Assembly: GCA_001312505.1 (NCBI GenBank)
Contig: BBDW01000001.1
Span: forward strand, 124,001 to 188,000
Length of the DNA stretch: 64,000 nucleotides
DNA from: Mediterraneibacter faecis JCM 15917
GTDB lineage: Bacteria; Bacillota; Clostridia; Lachnospirales; Lachnospiraceae
Reading direction: 5' to 3'
The notes beneath the pieces are model-generated. The model saw only the letters and a list, made by a program, of their open reading frames with translations. It did not search any database and was not told the origin of the DNA. A program made the position numbers and the translations under genes. Positions 18,310-27,322 of the stretch are shown piece after piece (the first letter of the stretch is position 1; every line of letters starts with the position of its first letter).

Positions 18310-18502
18310 TTGCGTTAAGCAAAAAACAAAGTAGAGTATCCACTCTCACCGCAGCACAATTGAGTGACTGATGGTCCGATATCGATAATAAGGAGCTCCT
18401 GTTGGAGTTATTACATTTGTCGGGTGGATATGATATTCACTCGTTTTTTTGTGTTTTCGCGTAAGAACCTAAAGGAAATTCATTTGACGGAGGTATACGA
18501 CA
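18310..18502 (+). promoter_or_regulatory. infC-rpmI-rplT leader with attenuator
   Basis: The ~190-base leader ends in an intrinsic terminator at 18421-18450: CGGGTGGAT pairs with ATTCACTCG and is followed by T7. An upstream segment TATCCACTC (~18338) can pair with GGGTGGATA of the terminator's 5' arm and would act as an antiterminator. A further hairpin AATAA...CTCC-tgtt-GGAG-TTATT lies between. In Firmicutes this operon is controlled by ribosomal protein L20 or a related leader; that is the likely logic here. Confidence 0.72.
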
Positions 18503-19012
18503 ATTAGCGATTTAATGATTAACGAGCAGATCAGAGATAAAGAAGTAAGATTGATCAGCGCGGATGGGGGGGAACAGTTAGGCATCATGTCATCCAGAGA
18601 TGCAATGAAGCTTGCACAGGAAGCAGAGCTTGATCTGGTGAAGATTGCACCGGGAGCAAAGCCACCGGTATGTAAGATCATTGACTATGGCAAGTACAAA
18701 TACGAGCAGACTCGTAAAGAGAAAGAAGCCAAGAAGAAACAGAAAACTGTTGAAATCAAAGAAGTGCGTTTATCACCGAACATTGATACGAATGACCTGA
18801 ATACCAAAGTGAACAATGCTAAGAAGTTCATTTCCAAGGGAAATAAGGTTAAGGTGACACTGCGTTTCAGAGGTCGTGAGATGGCTCACGTACAGCAGAG
18901 CAAGCATATCCTTGATGATTTTGCAAAGCAGCTGGAAGATGTTGCTACGGTAGAAAAGGCAGCAAAATTGGAAGGCAGAAATATGAGTATGGTTTTAGCT
19001 GAAAAACGTTAA
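18503..19012 (+). CDS. infC: Translation initiation factor IF-3 with AUU start
   Basis: IF-3 binds the 30S subunit and checks start-codon pairing. The 169-residue protein shows LMINEQIRDKEVRLI, EAELDLVKIAPGAKPPVCKIIDYGKYKYE and LRFRGREMAH. The start is taken as ATT at 18503: a GGAGG site at 18489-18493 lies nine bases upstream, while the ATG at 18515 would be 21 bases away. AUU starts in infC are known and allow IF-3 to repress itself. The G7 run at 18566 encodes ADGGEQLG where the family has DGEQLG. Confidence 0.93.
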   Translation: MSDLMINEQIRDKEVRLISADGGEQLGIMSSRDAMKLAQEAELDLVKIAPGAKPPVCKIIDYGKYKYEQTRKEKEAKKKQKTVEIKEVRLSPNIDTNDLNTKVNNAKKFISKGNKVKVTLRFRGREMAHVQQSKHILDDFAKQLEDVATVEKAAKLEGRNMSMVLAEKR

Positions 19013-19070
19013 GACAATATGATCCGGGATGAAGATCCTGTAAGGCAGCACAATAAAGGAGGAAATTATC

Positions 19071-19268
19071 ATGCCAAAAATCAAAACAAATAGAGCGGCA
19101 GCAAAGCGCTTCAAAGTAACAGGTACAGGAAAGCTGAAAAGAAATAAAGCTTACAAGAGCCATATCTTAACAAAGAAGTCTACAAAGAGAAAGAGAAATC
19201 TGAGACAGGCAACTATTACAGATGCAACAAATGTAAAGAACATGAAGAAGGTTTTACCATATCTGTAA
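19071..19268 (+). CDS. rpmI: 50S ribosomal protein L35
   Basis: A 65-residue, very basic ribosomal protein with the typical start [20 protein letters not shown] and the [23 protein letters not shown] segment. It sits between infC and rplT in the universal operon order. The ribosome site is AAAGGAGG. No oddities. Confidence 0.97.
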   Translation: MPKIKTNRAAAKRFKVTGTGKLKRNKAYKSHILTKKSTKRKRNLRQATITDATNVKNMKKVLPYL

Positions 19269-19301
19269 GATTTGGAAGTAGATTAAGGAGGAGATTAGGA
19301 A

Positions 19302-19658
19302 ATGGCAAGAATCAAAGGCGGAATGAACGCTAAGAAGAAACATAACAGAACACTGAAACTGGCTAAAGGATACAGAGGAGCTCGTTCCAAACAGTACAGA
19401 GTTGCAAAACAGTCTGTAATGAGAGCACTCACATCTTCTTACGCAGGAAGAAAACAGCGTAAGCGTCAGATGAGACAGCTTTGGATCGCTCGTATTAACG
19501 CAGCTGCAAGAATGAATGGACTTTCTTACAGCAAATTCATGTATGGTCTTAAACTGGCTAACGTTGACATGAACAGAAAGATGCTTGCAGAGCTTGCAGT
19601 AAGCGACAGAGAAGGATTCGCAGCACTCGCAGCAGTAGCAAAAGAGAAACTTGCTTAA
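19302..19658 (+). CDS. rplT: 50S ribosomal protein L20
   Basis: A 118-residue basic protein that binds 23S rRNA early in assembly and can repress its own operon. Typical marks are [26 protein letters not shown], then [21 protein letters not shown]. It is the last gene of the infC operon, with a terminator 19 bases downstream, and L20 is the natural candidate effector for the leader at 18310-18502. Confidence 0.97.
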   Translation: MARIKGGMNAKKKHNRTLKLAKGYRGARSKQYRVAKQSVMRALTSSYAGRKQRKRQMRQLWIARINAAARMNGLSYSKFMYGLKLANVDMNRKMLAELAVSDREGFAALAAVAKEKLA

Positions 19659-19676
19659 TTTGAGCTTGTATTTTCG

Positions 19677-19706
19677 CCCGGTTTTCTTCGGAAGACCGGG
19701 TTTTCT
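19677..19706 (+). terminator. Terminator of the infC operon
   Basis: CCCGGTtTTC and GAAgACCGGG form a stem with a TTCG loop, followed by TTTTCTT. Confidence 0.9.
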
Positions 19707-19759
19707 TATTGTATTAATTGTATATAAAAAATAAATTTTTAAAAAAATTAAAAAAACTG

Positions 19760-19788
19760 TTGACATTTAATGCCGCAACGTGTATTAT
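19760..19788 (+). promoter_or_regulatory. tRNA-Leu promoter
   Basis: TTGACA, a 17-base spacer and TATTAT, ~50 bases before the first tRNA. Confidence 0.85.
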
Positions 19789-19839
19789 AGTCGTTGTGGC
19801 AAGGCGGTAACGCAGATGACCACGGTAAAATGATGATAT

Positions 19840-19924
19840 GCGGAAGTGTCGGAACTGGCAGACGAGCAAGACTAAGGATCTTGTGATCAATGCGATCGTG
19901 TGGGTTCAAGTCCCATCTTCCGCA
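19840..19924 (+). tRNA. tRNA-Leu (anticodon AAG), copy 1
   Basis: A class II tRNA of 85 bases. The acceptor arms GCGGAAG/CTTCCGC pair, the anticodon stem CAAGA/TCTTG encloses CTAAGGA with anticodon AAG, the variable arm is long, and the T loop is GTTCAAGTC. No CCA is encoded. Confidence 0.93.
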
Positions 19925-19948
19925 TCATTTCAAAAAATATTTCAGAAT

Positions 19949-20033
19949 GCGGAAGTGTCGGAACTGGCAGACGAGCAAGACTAAGGATCTTGTGATCAAT
20001 GCGATCGTGTGGGTTCAAGTCCCATCTTCCGCA
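19949..20033 (+). tRNA. tRNA-Leu (anticodon AAG), copy 2
   Basis: Identical over all 85 bases to the copy at 19840, separated by 24 bases and read from the same promoter. It looks like a recent tandem duplication. Confidence 0.93.
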
Positions 20034-20043
20034 GTAAGATAAG

Positions 20044-20079
20044 ACCAAGAGTACAGAACAAAGTATTCTTGGTTTTTTA
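20044..20079 (+). terminator. Terminator after the tRNA-Leu pair
   Basis: ACCAAGA and TTCTTGGT pair around a 15-base loop and are followed by T6. Confidence 0.82.
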
Positions 20080-20215
20080 TATATAAAACCGTTCTGCTTG
20101 GAAAATAATATTGGAAAAGAAAAAAAGAAGAAAATTAAAAAAATAAAAAGGAAAGAGAAGAGTTTTGTCGAATATATATAATAGAGTATTCTTTAAACAT
20201 TAAGCGGAGGCATTC

Positions 20216-22003
20216 ATGTACTACTCAGAAGAACTGATAGAAGAAGTAAGATCAAGGAATGATATTGTAGATGTGATTTCCGGATATGTCCGGCTGCAGA
20301 AGAAAGGCAGCTCTTATTTTGGATTATGTCCGTTCCATAATGAGAAATCACCATCTTTTTCTGTGAGCAGACAGAAGCAGATGTATTACTGCTTTGGATG
20401 TGGGGGGGCGGGAGGGAATGTTTTTACATTTCTTATGGAATATGAGAATTTTTCTTTTGTAGAAGCAGTGAAGTTTCTTGCGGACAGAGCAGGAATCGAA
20501 CTTCCGGAGATGGAATACTCGAAAGAAGCGAAGGAAAAAGCAGATTTAAAGTCTACGATTCTTGAGATGAATAAGCTGGCTGCAAAGTATTTCTACGTAC
20601 AGCTGAAATCAGAGCGTGGAAGTCAGGCCTACAGTTATCTTAAGAACCGTGAACTCTCAGATGAGACGATCACAGCGTTTGGACTGGGATTTTCGAACAA
20701 ATACAGTGATGATCTGTATAAGTATCTGAGAGAGAAGGGATACAGTGAAGACCTGATTCGACAGGCCGGACTGATCAACACGGATGAACGTCAGGGTGTG
20801 TACGACAAGTTTTGGAATCGTGTGATGTTTCCAATTATGGATGTCAATAACCGTGTGATCGGATTTGGTGGTCGTGTGATGGGAGATGGGAAACCGAAAT
20901 ATCTGAATTCACCGGAGACGGTCGTTTTTGATAAGAGCCGGAATCTTTATGGTCTGAACCGTGCCAGAACATCAAGAAAGCCATACTTTCTTCTTTGCGA
21001 AGGATATATGGATGTGATCTCTCTCCATCAGTCCGGATTTACGAATGCGGTAGCTTCATTGGGGGGGACTGCATTGACAGCAGGGCATGCAGCTCTGATC
21101 AAGCGTTATGTCCAGGAAGTGTATCTGACTTATGACAGTGATGAAGCCGGTACAAGAGCAGCACTTCGCGCAGTGCCGATCTTGCGGGAGGCCGGGATTT
21201 CTGCTAAAGTTGTAAGGATGGATCCATATAAAGATCCGGATGAATTCATTAAGAACCTTGGAGCAGAAGAATATGAGAAGCGGATCCATGCGGCGCGTAA
21301 TGGATTCATGTTCAGCCTGGAGATGCTGGAGAAAGAATATGATATGAATTCTCCCGAAGGCAAGACAGATTTTTTCAGGGAAGTGTCGAGGAGATTGCTT
21401 GAATTCGAAGATGAGCTGGAGCGTAACAACTATATCGAAGCTGTTGCAACAGCATACCGGGTCAGCCGGGAAAGCCTGGAGAAGATGGTCGCAAAGATGG
21501 CTGTGAATGCCGGAATGGCGAGACCGGTCGCAAGACCGAAACGGGCAGAGGGATCTGAGAAGAAGCAAAAGGAAGATGGAATCCTTACTTCACAGAAAGC
21601 ATTGTTGACCTGGATGATCGATGATGACAGGCTCTTTGATCAGATCAGTCAGTACATAAGCCCGGGTGATTTTACAGAAAGTCTGTATCGGACGGTTGCA
21701 GAACTTTTATATGAGCAGAGAAAGCAGGGAGCCTTGAATCCTGCGAAGATACTGAATCACTTCACAGAGGAAGAAGATCACAGAGAAGCAGCCTCTTTGT
21801 TTAACACAAGAATCAAAGAGCTGAGGACAAAGGAAGAGAGAGAACAGGCTTTACAGGAGACAATCCTGCGGGTGAAGAGTTATAGCATTGAGCATCAGAC
21901 AATGAATCTCGACCCGACAGATATGCGGGGGGGGTTACAGCATTTGATGGAAGAAAAACGGAAGCTGGAGAACCTGAAGAATTTGAATATTACAATTCAA
22001 TAA
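20216..22003 (+). CDS. dnaG: DNA primase
   Basis: Makes RNA primers for lagging-strand synthesis. The 595-residue protein has the N-terminal zinc ribbon (CPFHNEKSPSF ... YYCFGCG), the RNA-polymerase core (FWNRVMFPI, GFGGRV) and the TOPRIM domain (LCEGYMDVISLHQSGF, YDSDEAGTRAA), then the helicase-binding C-terminus. The operon with sigA is the classic macromolecular-synthesis arrangement without rpsU. G7 runs at 20402 and 21061 give CGGAGGN and ASLGGTALT where the family has CGAGGN and ASLGTALT. A G8 run at 21927 lies near the C-terminus. Confidence 0.96.
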   Translation: MYYSEELIEEVRSRNDIVDVISGYVRLQKKGSSYFGLCPFHNEKSPSFSVSRQKQMYYCFGCGGAGGNVFTFLMEYENFSFVEAVKFLADRAGIELPEMEYSKEAKEKADLKSTILEMNKLAAKYFYVQLKSERGSQAYSYLKNRELSDETITAFGLGFSNKYSDDLYKYLREKGYSEDLIRQAGLINTDERQGVYDKFWNRVMFPIMDVNNRVIGFGGRVMGDGKPKYLNSPETVVFDKSRNLYGLNRARTSRKPYFLLCEGYMDVISLHQSGFTNAVASLGGTALTAGHAALIKRYVQEVYLTYDSDEAGTRAALRAVPILREAGISAKVVRMDPYKDPDEFIKNLGAEEYEKRIHAARNGFMFSLEMLEKEYDMNSPEGKTDFFREVSRRLLEFEDELERNNYIEAVATAYRVSRESLEKMVAKMAVNAGMARPVARPKRAEGSEKKQKEDGILTSQKALLTWMIDDDRLFDQISQYISPGDFTESLYRTVAELLYEQRKQGALNPAKILNHFTEEEDHREAASLFNTRIKELRTKEEREQALQETILRVKSYSIEHQTMNLDPTDMRGGLQHLMEEKRKLENLKNLNITIQ

Positions 22004-22059
22004 GGATAAAATAAAACAAGACAGGCTGCGGATGCGCGCAGCGAAGGAAGGAAGAACAC

Positions 22060-23181
22060 ATGGACGATATTACACAGAAATTTCTTGAGAGATTGAAAGA
22101 CCTGGTTGCACTTGGTAAAAAGAAAAAGAGCATACTGGATGTTCAGGAGATCAATGATTTTTTCAATGATATGGAACTCAATACAGAGCAGATGGAGAAA
22201 GTATTTGATTACCTTGAGGCAAATAACATTGATGTGCTGCGCATTAGCGGAGATACACCGGACGAGGTGGACGTAGATCTGGATGACATTATCATATCTG
22301 AGGAAGATGAAGTGGATATGGAGAATATCGACCTGTCAGTTCCGGAAGGTGTGAGCATCGAAGATCCGGTCCGTATGTACTTAAAGGAGATCGGTAAGGT
22401 ACCTCTTCTGAGTGCGGAACGTGAGATCGAGCTTGCACAGAGAATGGAAGAAGGCGATGAGGAAGCCAAGAAAGAGCTTGCAGAAGCGAACTTAAGACTT
22501 GTAGTCAGCATCGCAAAGAGATATGTTGGAAGAGGTATGTTATTCCTTGATCTGATCCAGGAGGGTAACCTCGGTCTGATCAAAGCAGTTGAAAAGTTTG
22601 ATTATCACAAGGGATATAAGTTCAGTACTTATGCTACATGGTGGATCCGTCAGGCAATCACAAGAGCAATCGCGGATCAGGCAAGAACAATTCGTATCCC
22701 GGTTCATATGGTTGAGACGATCAACAAGCTGATCCGTGTATCCAGACAGCTTCTTCAGGAACTGGGAAGAGAACCGCTTCCGGAAGAGATTGCCAAGGAG
22801 ATGGATATGCCGGTAGAACGTGTACGTGAGATCCTGAAGATTTCACAGGAACCGGTTTCTCTTGAGACACCGATCGGTGAAGAGGAAGACAGCCACCTTG
22901 GAGACTTTATCCAGGATGATAATGTACCGGTTCCGGCAGAGGCAGCTGCACAAACACTTCTGAAAGAGCAGCTGGATGAAGTACTGGATACATTGACAGA
23001 GAGAGAGCAGAAAGTCCTCCGTCTTCGTTTCGGAATGAATGACGGAAGAGCACGTACACTTGAAGAGGTTGGACGAGAGTTTGATGTAACAAGAGAGCGT
23101 ATCCGTCAGATCGAGGCGAAAGCACTCCGTAAGCTCCGTCACCCAAGCAGAAGCAGAAAACTGAGGGATTATCTGGATTAA
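22060..23181 (+). CDS. sigA: Primary RNA polymerase sigma factor SigA (RpoD)
   Basis: The housekeeping sigma-70 factor, 373 residues. Region 1.2 is [16 protein letters not shown]; region 2 has [39 protein letters not shown] and [14 protein letters not shown] for -10 recognition; region 4 has [37 protein letters not shown] for -35 binding. The short region 1.1 is typical of Firmicutes. It follows dnaG by 56 bases and its stop overlaps the trmK start. The -10/-35 boxes found throughout the window match its specificity. Confidence 0.97.
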   Translation: MDDITQKFLERLKDLVALGKKKKSILDVQEINDFFNDMELNTEQMEKVFDYLEANNIDVLRISGDTPDEVDVDLDDIIISEEDEVDMENIDLSVPEGVSIEDPVRMYLKEIGKVPLLSAEREIELAQRMEEGDEEAKKELAEANLRLVVSIAKRYVGRGMLFLDLIQEGNLGLIKAVEKFDYHKGYKFSTYATWWIRQAITRAIADQARTIRIPVHMVETINKLIRVSRQLLQELGREPLPEEIAKEMDMPVERVREILKISQEPVSLETPIGEEEDSHLGDFIQDDNVPVPAEAAAQTLLKEQLDEVLDTLTEREQKVLRLRFGMNDGRARTLEEVGREFDVTRERIRQIEAKALRKLRHPSRSRKLRDYLD

Positions 23182-23906
23182 TGATGGAATTATCGAAAAG
23201 ATTACAGGCGGTCGCAGATCTTGTGACCGCCCATTATAAATTAGCGGACATTGGAACGGATCATGCATATATTCCGATTTATCTGACACAGCAGAAGAAG
23301 ATTACAGAAGCAGTTGCACTTGATGTCAATGAAGGACCACTGCAGCGAGCAGAGGAACATATCCGCGAGAATGGACTTGAAGCAGAGATAGAGACGAGAC
23401 TTTCCAATGGATTTCAGGCATTACAGCCGGGAGAAGTCCAGTCTGCGGTCATCGCAGGAATGGGCGGCGGACTTGTGATCCGGATCCTGACAGAAGGAGA
23501 GGAAGTGGTGCGAAAGCTCGAGGAGTGTATCCTTCAGCCACAGTCAGAGATTGAGAAAGTGCGGGCATTTCTTCTTGAGAAGGGATATGAATTTCTGGAA
23601 GAAGATATGGTCTGTGAAGATGGAAAATATTATCCTATGATGAAGGTAAGACCACCGGTGGCTGATACAGCAGGCGAAGATACAGAAGTAAAGTGCTGGG
23701 ATACGGTTCAGTTAAAATATGGAAAGCTTTTGCTGGAGAAACAACATCCGGTACTCAGAGAGTATCTGGAAAGAGAGATACGCATTTATCAAAGTATTTT
23801 AGAAGGATTGAAAGCGAAAGATTCTGACCGGATCCGTCAGAGAAAAGAAGAATTGGAACAGGAACTTGTAGAAGCAGAGAAAGGGATGAAATATTATGCA
23901 GTGTAA
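23181..23906 (+). CDS. trmK: tRNA (adenine-22-N1)-methyltransferase TrmK
   Basis: A Rossmann-fold SAM methyltransferase that modifies A22 of bacterial tRNAs. Motif I reads LADIGTDHAYIPIYL (residues ~21-35), followed by AVALDVNEGPLQRAEEHI and VIAGMGGGLVIRIL. The C-terminal part is a coiled-coil rich in Glu and Arg. The 241-residue length is usual. The first ATG shares its A with the sigA stop, and the gene overlaps nif3 by 11 bases, matching the trmK-nif3 pair conserved in Firmicutes. Confidence 0.9.
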   Translation: MMELSKRLQAVADLVTAHYKLADIGTDHAYIPIYLTQQKKITEAVALDVNEGPLQRAEEHIRENGLEAEIETRLSNGFQALQPGEVQSAVIAGMGGGLVIRILTEGEEVVRKLEECILQPQSEIEKVRAFLLEKGYEFLEEDMVCEDGKYYPMMKVRPPVADTAGEDTEVKCWDTVQLKYGKLLLEKQHPVLREYLEREIRIYQSILEGLKAKDSDRIRQRKEELEQELVEAEKGMKYYAV

Positions 23907-24690
23907 AGAGATTATACAGGTAATAGAGGCAACATTCCCGCGAACAGCAGCTTTGGGATTTGACAATGTAGGACTGCTTGCAGGACGTTCAGAGAAAGAG
24001 GTGTCCAGAATTTATCTGGCACTGGATGCAACAGATGTTGTGATCGACCGTGCGATCAAGGAAGGCGCGGACATGCTGATCACACATCACCCACTTTTAT
24101 TCTCAGCAGTAAAGAAAGTGACGGATGAAGATTTTATTACAAGAAGAATAGTGAAGCTGATCCAGAACGACATTTCCTATTATGCAATGCATACGAATTA
24201 TGATGTGCTTGGTATGGCAGAACTGTCCGGAAAGATCATGGATCTTCAGAATGGGGGGGAAGTGTTAGATGTTACCTATACAGATGAAGAAGGGAATCCG
24301 GAAGGAATCGGAAGAATCGGTAATCTGGAGAAAGATATGACATTGGAAGAGTGCTGTGTCTATGTGAAACACAGACTTGAACTTGGAAGTCTGAAAGTAT
24401 TTGGAGATATGCAGAAGAAAGTACACCGTCTTGCAATTTCTCCGGGATCAGGAAAGAGCTCGATTGCAGTTGCTCTCGAGAAGGGGGGGGCAGATGTTCT
24501 TGTAACAGGAGATATCGGGCATCATGATGGAATTGATGCAGTAGAGCAGGGGGGGCTTGCAGTAATTGATGCAGGACATTATGGCACAGAATATATTTTT
24601 ATTGAAGATATGAAGCAGTTCTTTGAGAAGAAACTTCCAGTGCTGGATGTACTTACAGATCCAATCGAGCATCCATTCCAGATCATATAA
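23896..24690 (+). CDS. Nif3-like dinuclear metal-binding protein (YqfO type)
   Basis: A member of the Nif3 family, thought to be a GTP cyclohydrolase I type 2-like dinuclear metal protein. Motifs include TAALGFDNVGLLAGR, the metal-binding LITHHPLLF (near residue 57-65), and GDIGHHDGIDAVEQGGLAVIDAGHYGTE near the C-terminus. It is the short form (264 residues) without the PII-like insert of some Bacillus members. G runs at 24254, 24484 and 24550 add Gly residues, as in EKGGADVLVTGD. The true function of the family is still debated. Confidence 0.88.
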   Translation: MQCKEIIQVIEATFPRTAALGFDNVGLLAGRSEKEVSRIYLALDATDVVIDRAIKEGADMLITHHPLLFSAVKKVTDEDFITRRIVKLIQNDISYYAMHTNYDVLGMAELSGKIMDLQNGGEVLDVTYTDEEGNPEGIGRIGNLEKDMTLEECCVYVKHRLELGSLKVFGDMQKKVHRLAISPGSGKSSIAVALEKGGADVLVTGDIGHHDGIDAVEQGGLAVIDAGHYGTEYIFIEDMKQFFEKKLPVLDVLTDPIEHPFQII

Positions 24691-24710
24691 TCAGAAGTGA
24701 ACGCATAATA

Positions 24711-26459
24711 ATGTTCAGCAGGGCAGCTGTGAGCGGAAAGCAGTTCACAAAGACAGTGGAGGTGGCTGAGGAGTTGGAAAGTCAGAAATGTAAGGTTACG
24801 ATAAGCGGAAAAGAGTATCTTTATGAGAAGGGGACGTCTTATCAGGAGATCGCGAAGGATTTTCAGGAAGAGTATAAACATCAGATCGCACTTGTGATGC
24901 TGGATGGACATCGTCTGCAAGAACTTAGAAAACAGGTTTCCGGAGACTGTACGCTGCAATTTATTACAACACAGGATACGGCGGGATATGACACGTATCG
25001 GAGAAGTGTCTGCTTTCTTTTTATTAAGGCAGTACACGATGTGATTGGCCATGAGCGTCCGCAGCAGGTGCGGGTAAGGATTCATTTTTCGCTTGGTGCA
25101 GGATTTTACTGTACGGTGGAAGGAATCGATCATGTGGGAATGGAATTCCAATGGAAAGTTGAAGAACGCATGTATGAACTTGTACAGCAGAGACTTCCGA
25201 TCACAAAAGAGTTGATCCATACAGAAGAGGCAGTGGAATTATTCCATCGATATGGAATGTTTGATAAAGAACGCCTGTTCCGGTATCGGAGAAGTTCCCA
25301 CGTGAATCTGTATGCCATGAATGAATTCCGTGACTATTATTATGGTTATATGATGCCGGATACAGGAGATTTGAAGTATTTTGCATTGTATCTGTATCAG
25401 GGCGGAATCGTACTTCAGATGCCGTTGAAAGACGAACCGGAGAAAGTGCCTTTATTTGTGCCAAAGGATAAGCTGTTTCGTGTACTCAGTGAGTCTGTGA
25501 GATGGGGGGGAGACCAGCAGGGGGGGATTGATACCGTCGGCGCGCTCAATGACATGATCACGCAGGATGATATGCGTGAGATTGTTCTTGTCCAGGAGGC
25601 ATTCCAGGAGCGCAAGATCGGAGAGATCGCAAAGCAGATCGCAGATCGTCCGGGGGGGGTAAAGTTTGTTCTGATCGCAGGACCTTCTTCTTCCGGCAAG
25701 ACAACATTTTCACATCGCTTATCCATTCAGCTCAGAGTGAACGGGCTTCATCCACATCCGATTTCTGTAGATAATTATTTCGTAGATCGAGAGAAAACAC
25801 CGAAGGACGAAGATGGAAATTATAACTTCGAATGCATTGAAGCAATCGATGTGGAAAAGTTCAATGAGGACATGAGCAATCTGCTGGCAGGCGAGGAAGT
25901 CTATCTTCCGGTTTTTGACTTTAAGACCGGTAAACGGAATTTTGAAACAAAGCCAAAGAAACTCGGTGAAAATGATATCCTTGTAATCGAAGGAATCCAT
26001 TGCCTGAATCCGAAGCTGACAGAACAGTTATGTGATGACCGGAAATTCAGGATCTATATCAGTGCATTAACACAGCTGAATATTGATGAGCATAACCGGA
26101 TTCCGTCTACAGACGGACGTTTGATCCGAAGACTTGTCAGGGATGCAAGAACAAGAGGAGCATCGGCGACAAAGACCATCTCAATGTGGCCGTCAGTGAG
26201 AAGAGGAGAAGAGAAGAATATTTTCCCATATCAGGAATATGCAGATGTGATGTTTAACTCTTCCCTGATCTATGAACTGGCAGTGTTGAAACAGTATGTG
26301 GAGCCGTTGCTTCTTGGTGTAAGCAAAGACTCTCCGGAATATGTTGAAGCAAAGCGGTTGTTGAAATTTTTGGATTATTTCGTAGGAATCGGAAATGACA
26401 CTGTGCCAACGAATTCACTTTTGAGAGAATTTATTGGCGGTGGATGTTTCCATGTCTAA
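24711..26459 (+). CDS. Nucleoside (uridine-type) kinase with N-terminal TGS-like region
   Basis: The C-terminal ~300 residues are a P-loop kinase of the uridine kinase/phosphoribulokinase family, with Walker A AGPSSSGKTTFSHRL (near residue 323), VDNYFVDREKTPKDEDG and VIEGIHCLNPKL. The N-terminal part (VTISGKEYLYEKGTSYQEIAKDF) resembles the TGS/SAD domains of threonyl-tRNA synthetase; such fusions are common in clostridia. Homology seems to begin near residue 25, so a TTG at 24774 is an alternative to ATG 24711. G runs at 25505, 25521 and 25652 add Gly. The nucleoside substrate is not known. Confidence 0.83.
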   Translation: MFSRAAVSGKQFTKTVEVAEELESQKCKVTISGKEYLYEKGTSYQEIAKDFQEEYKHQIALVMLDGHRLQELRKQVSGDCTLQFITTQDTAGYDTYRRSVCFLFIKAVHDVIGHERPQQVRVRIHFSLGAGFYCTVEGIDHVGMEFQWKVEERMYELVQQRLPITKELIHTEEAVELFHRYGMFDKERLFRYRRSSHVNLYAMNEFRDYYYGYMMPDTGDLKYFALYLYQGGIVLQMPLKDEPEKVPLFVPKDKLFRVLSESVRWGGDQQGGIDTVGALNDMITQDDMREIVLVQEAFQERKIGEIAKQIADRPGGVKFVLIAGPSSSGKTTFSHRLSIQLRVNGLHPHPISVDNYFVDREKTPKDEDGNYNFECIEAIDVEKFNEDMSNLLAGEEVYLPVFDFKTGKRNFETKPKKLGENDILVIEGIHCLNPKLTEQLCDDRKFRIYISALTQLNIDEHNRIPSTDGRLIRRLVRDARTRGASATKTISMWPSVRRGEEKNIFPYQEYADVMFNSSLIYELAVLKQYVEPLLLGVSKDSPEYVEAKRLLKFLDYFVGIGNDTVPTNSLLREFIGGGCFHV

Positions 26460-26478
26460 TGCAATAGAAAGATAGAAG

Positions 26479-26532
26479 AAAGAGGATACATAGAAAACTT
26501 GTATGTGACAAGAATTTCTATGTATCCTCTTT
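26479..26532. terminator. Bidirectional terminator between convergent genes
   Basis: AAAGAGGATACATAGAAA and TTTCTATGTATCCTCTTT are exact 18-base arms. Confidence 0.85.
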
Positions 26533-26535
26533 GCA

Positions 26536-27084
26536 TTAAGATACCTCTTTGTTGATCATATCCTGCAATAAGCAGAAATATACAATATCTAATCCTAAAA
26601 TCGAGAGAATCAGATAGAGAATAGAAGAATTCCCCCCCTGTATTCCTCTGATGCGGTCACAGCGTTCTCCCATCTTATAAGCCCAGTAAATACCATAGAT
26701 TCCACAGGTGATCAAAGAAAATAGGAATACCATGCCTCCGCTTGTTGCCTGTGGCTCTCCGGCCAGCTGATTCACCTCATCATTCAGCTTGATCATCCAG
26801 TAGATACTGTAGATGCCGCAGGTGAGAAAAGAAAAAACAATTGCAAGTACAAGATTACGTGGCATAATGCCTGCAGTTGCCCCGTTCCGGTAATAATTGT
26901 TCTGATTATAGTTGTTCTGGTATGCATTCTGGTAATATGCATTCTGCTGGAACTGGCTTTCCTGCTGCTTTTGATTCTCCTGTGTATGAGCATTATCATT
27001 AGGAGTGGGAAGCGGAGCACCACATTCCTGACAGAAAGAAGCACTGTCTTCGCAGAGTGAATTACATTTTGGACAGATTTTCAT
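26536..27084 (-). CDS. Zinc-ribbon membrane protein with DUF4234-like repeats
   Basis: The 182-residue protein starts with a zinc ribbon (MKICPKCNSLCEDSASFCQECGAPLP), followed by a Gln/Asn/Tyr-rich linker (residues ~30-85). Two copies of a hydrophobic unit then end in TCGIYSIYWMIKLNDE and TCGIYGIYWAYKMGE. A last membrane segment is SILYLILSILGLDIVYFCLL. The repeated CGIY-IYW pattern is typical of DUF4234. I chose the Met after AAAGGAG at ~27095; an upstream in-frame ATG lacks support. The C7 run near 26634 adds a Gly in QGGNSS. Confidence 0.8.
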   Translation of the reverse strand: MKICPKCNSLCEDSASFCQECGAPLPTPNDNAHTQENQKQQESQFQQNAYYQNAYQNNYNQNNYYRNGATAGIMPRNLVLAIVFSFLTCGIYSIYWMIKLNDEVNQLAGEPQATSGGMVFLFSLITCGIYGIYWAYKMGERCDRIRGIQGGNSSILYLILSILGLDIVYFCLLQDMINKEVS

Positions 27085-27322
27085 AGAAGATTCTCCTTTG
27101 CATGAATTAGTTCGAAAAATGTCAGAAGTTGACAAGATCCTTCTGAAAAGTATCGTAGCATAAAAAGATACAAGTTACAAGAAATGTAGCCAAGTTTTAG
27201 GATATCTTAAGATATTCGATAGAAATAAACCTGAAATATGCATAATATTCTTCCTTTTTCTTTCAAAAAGTTTGTGGTAGAATAGTAATGTTTCTGAAAA
27301 CAAAACATGAGGAGATGAAAGT

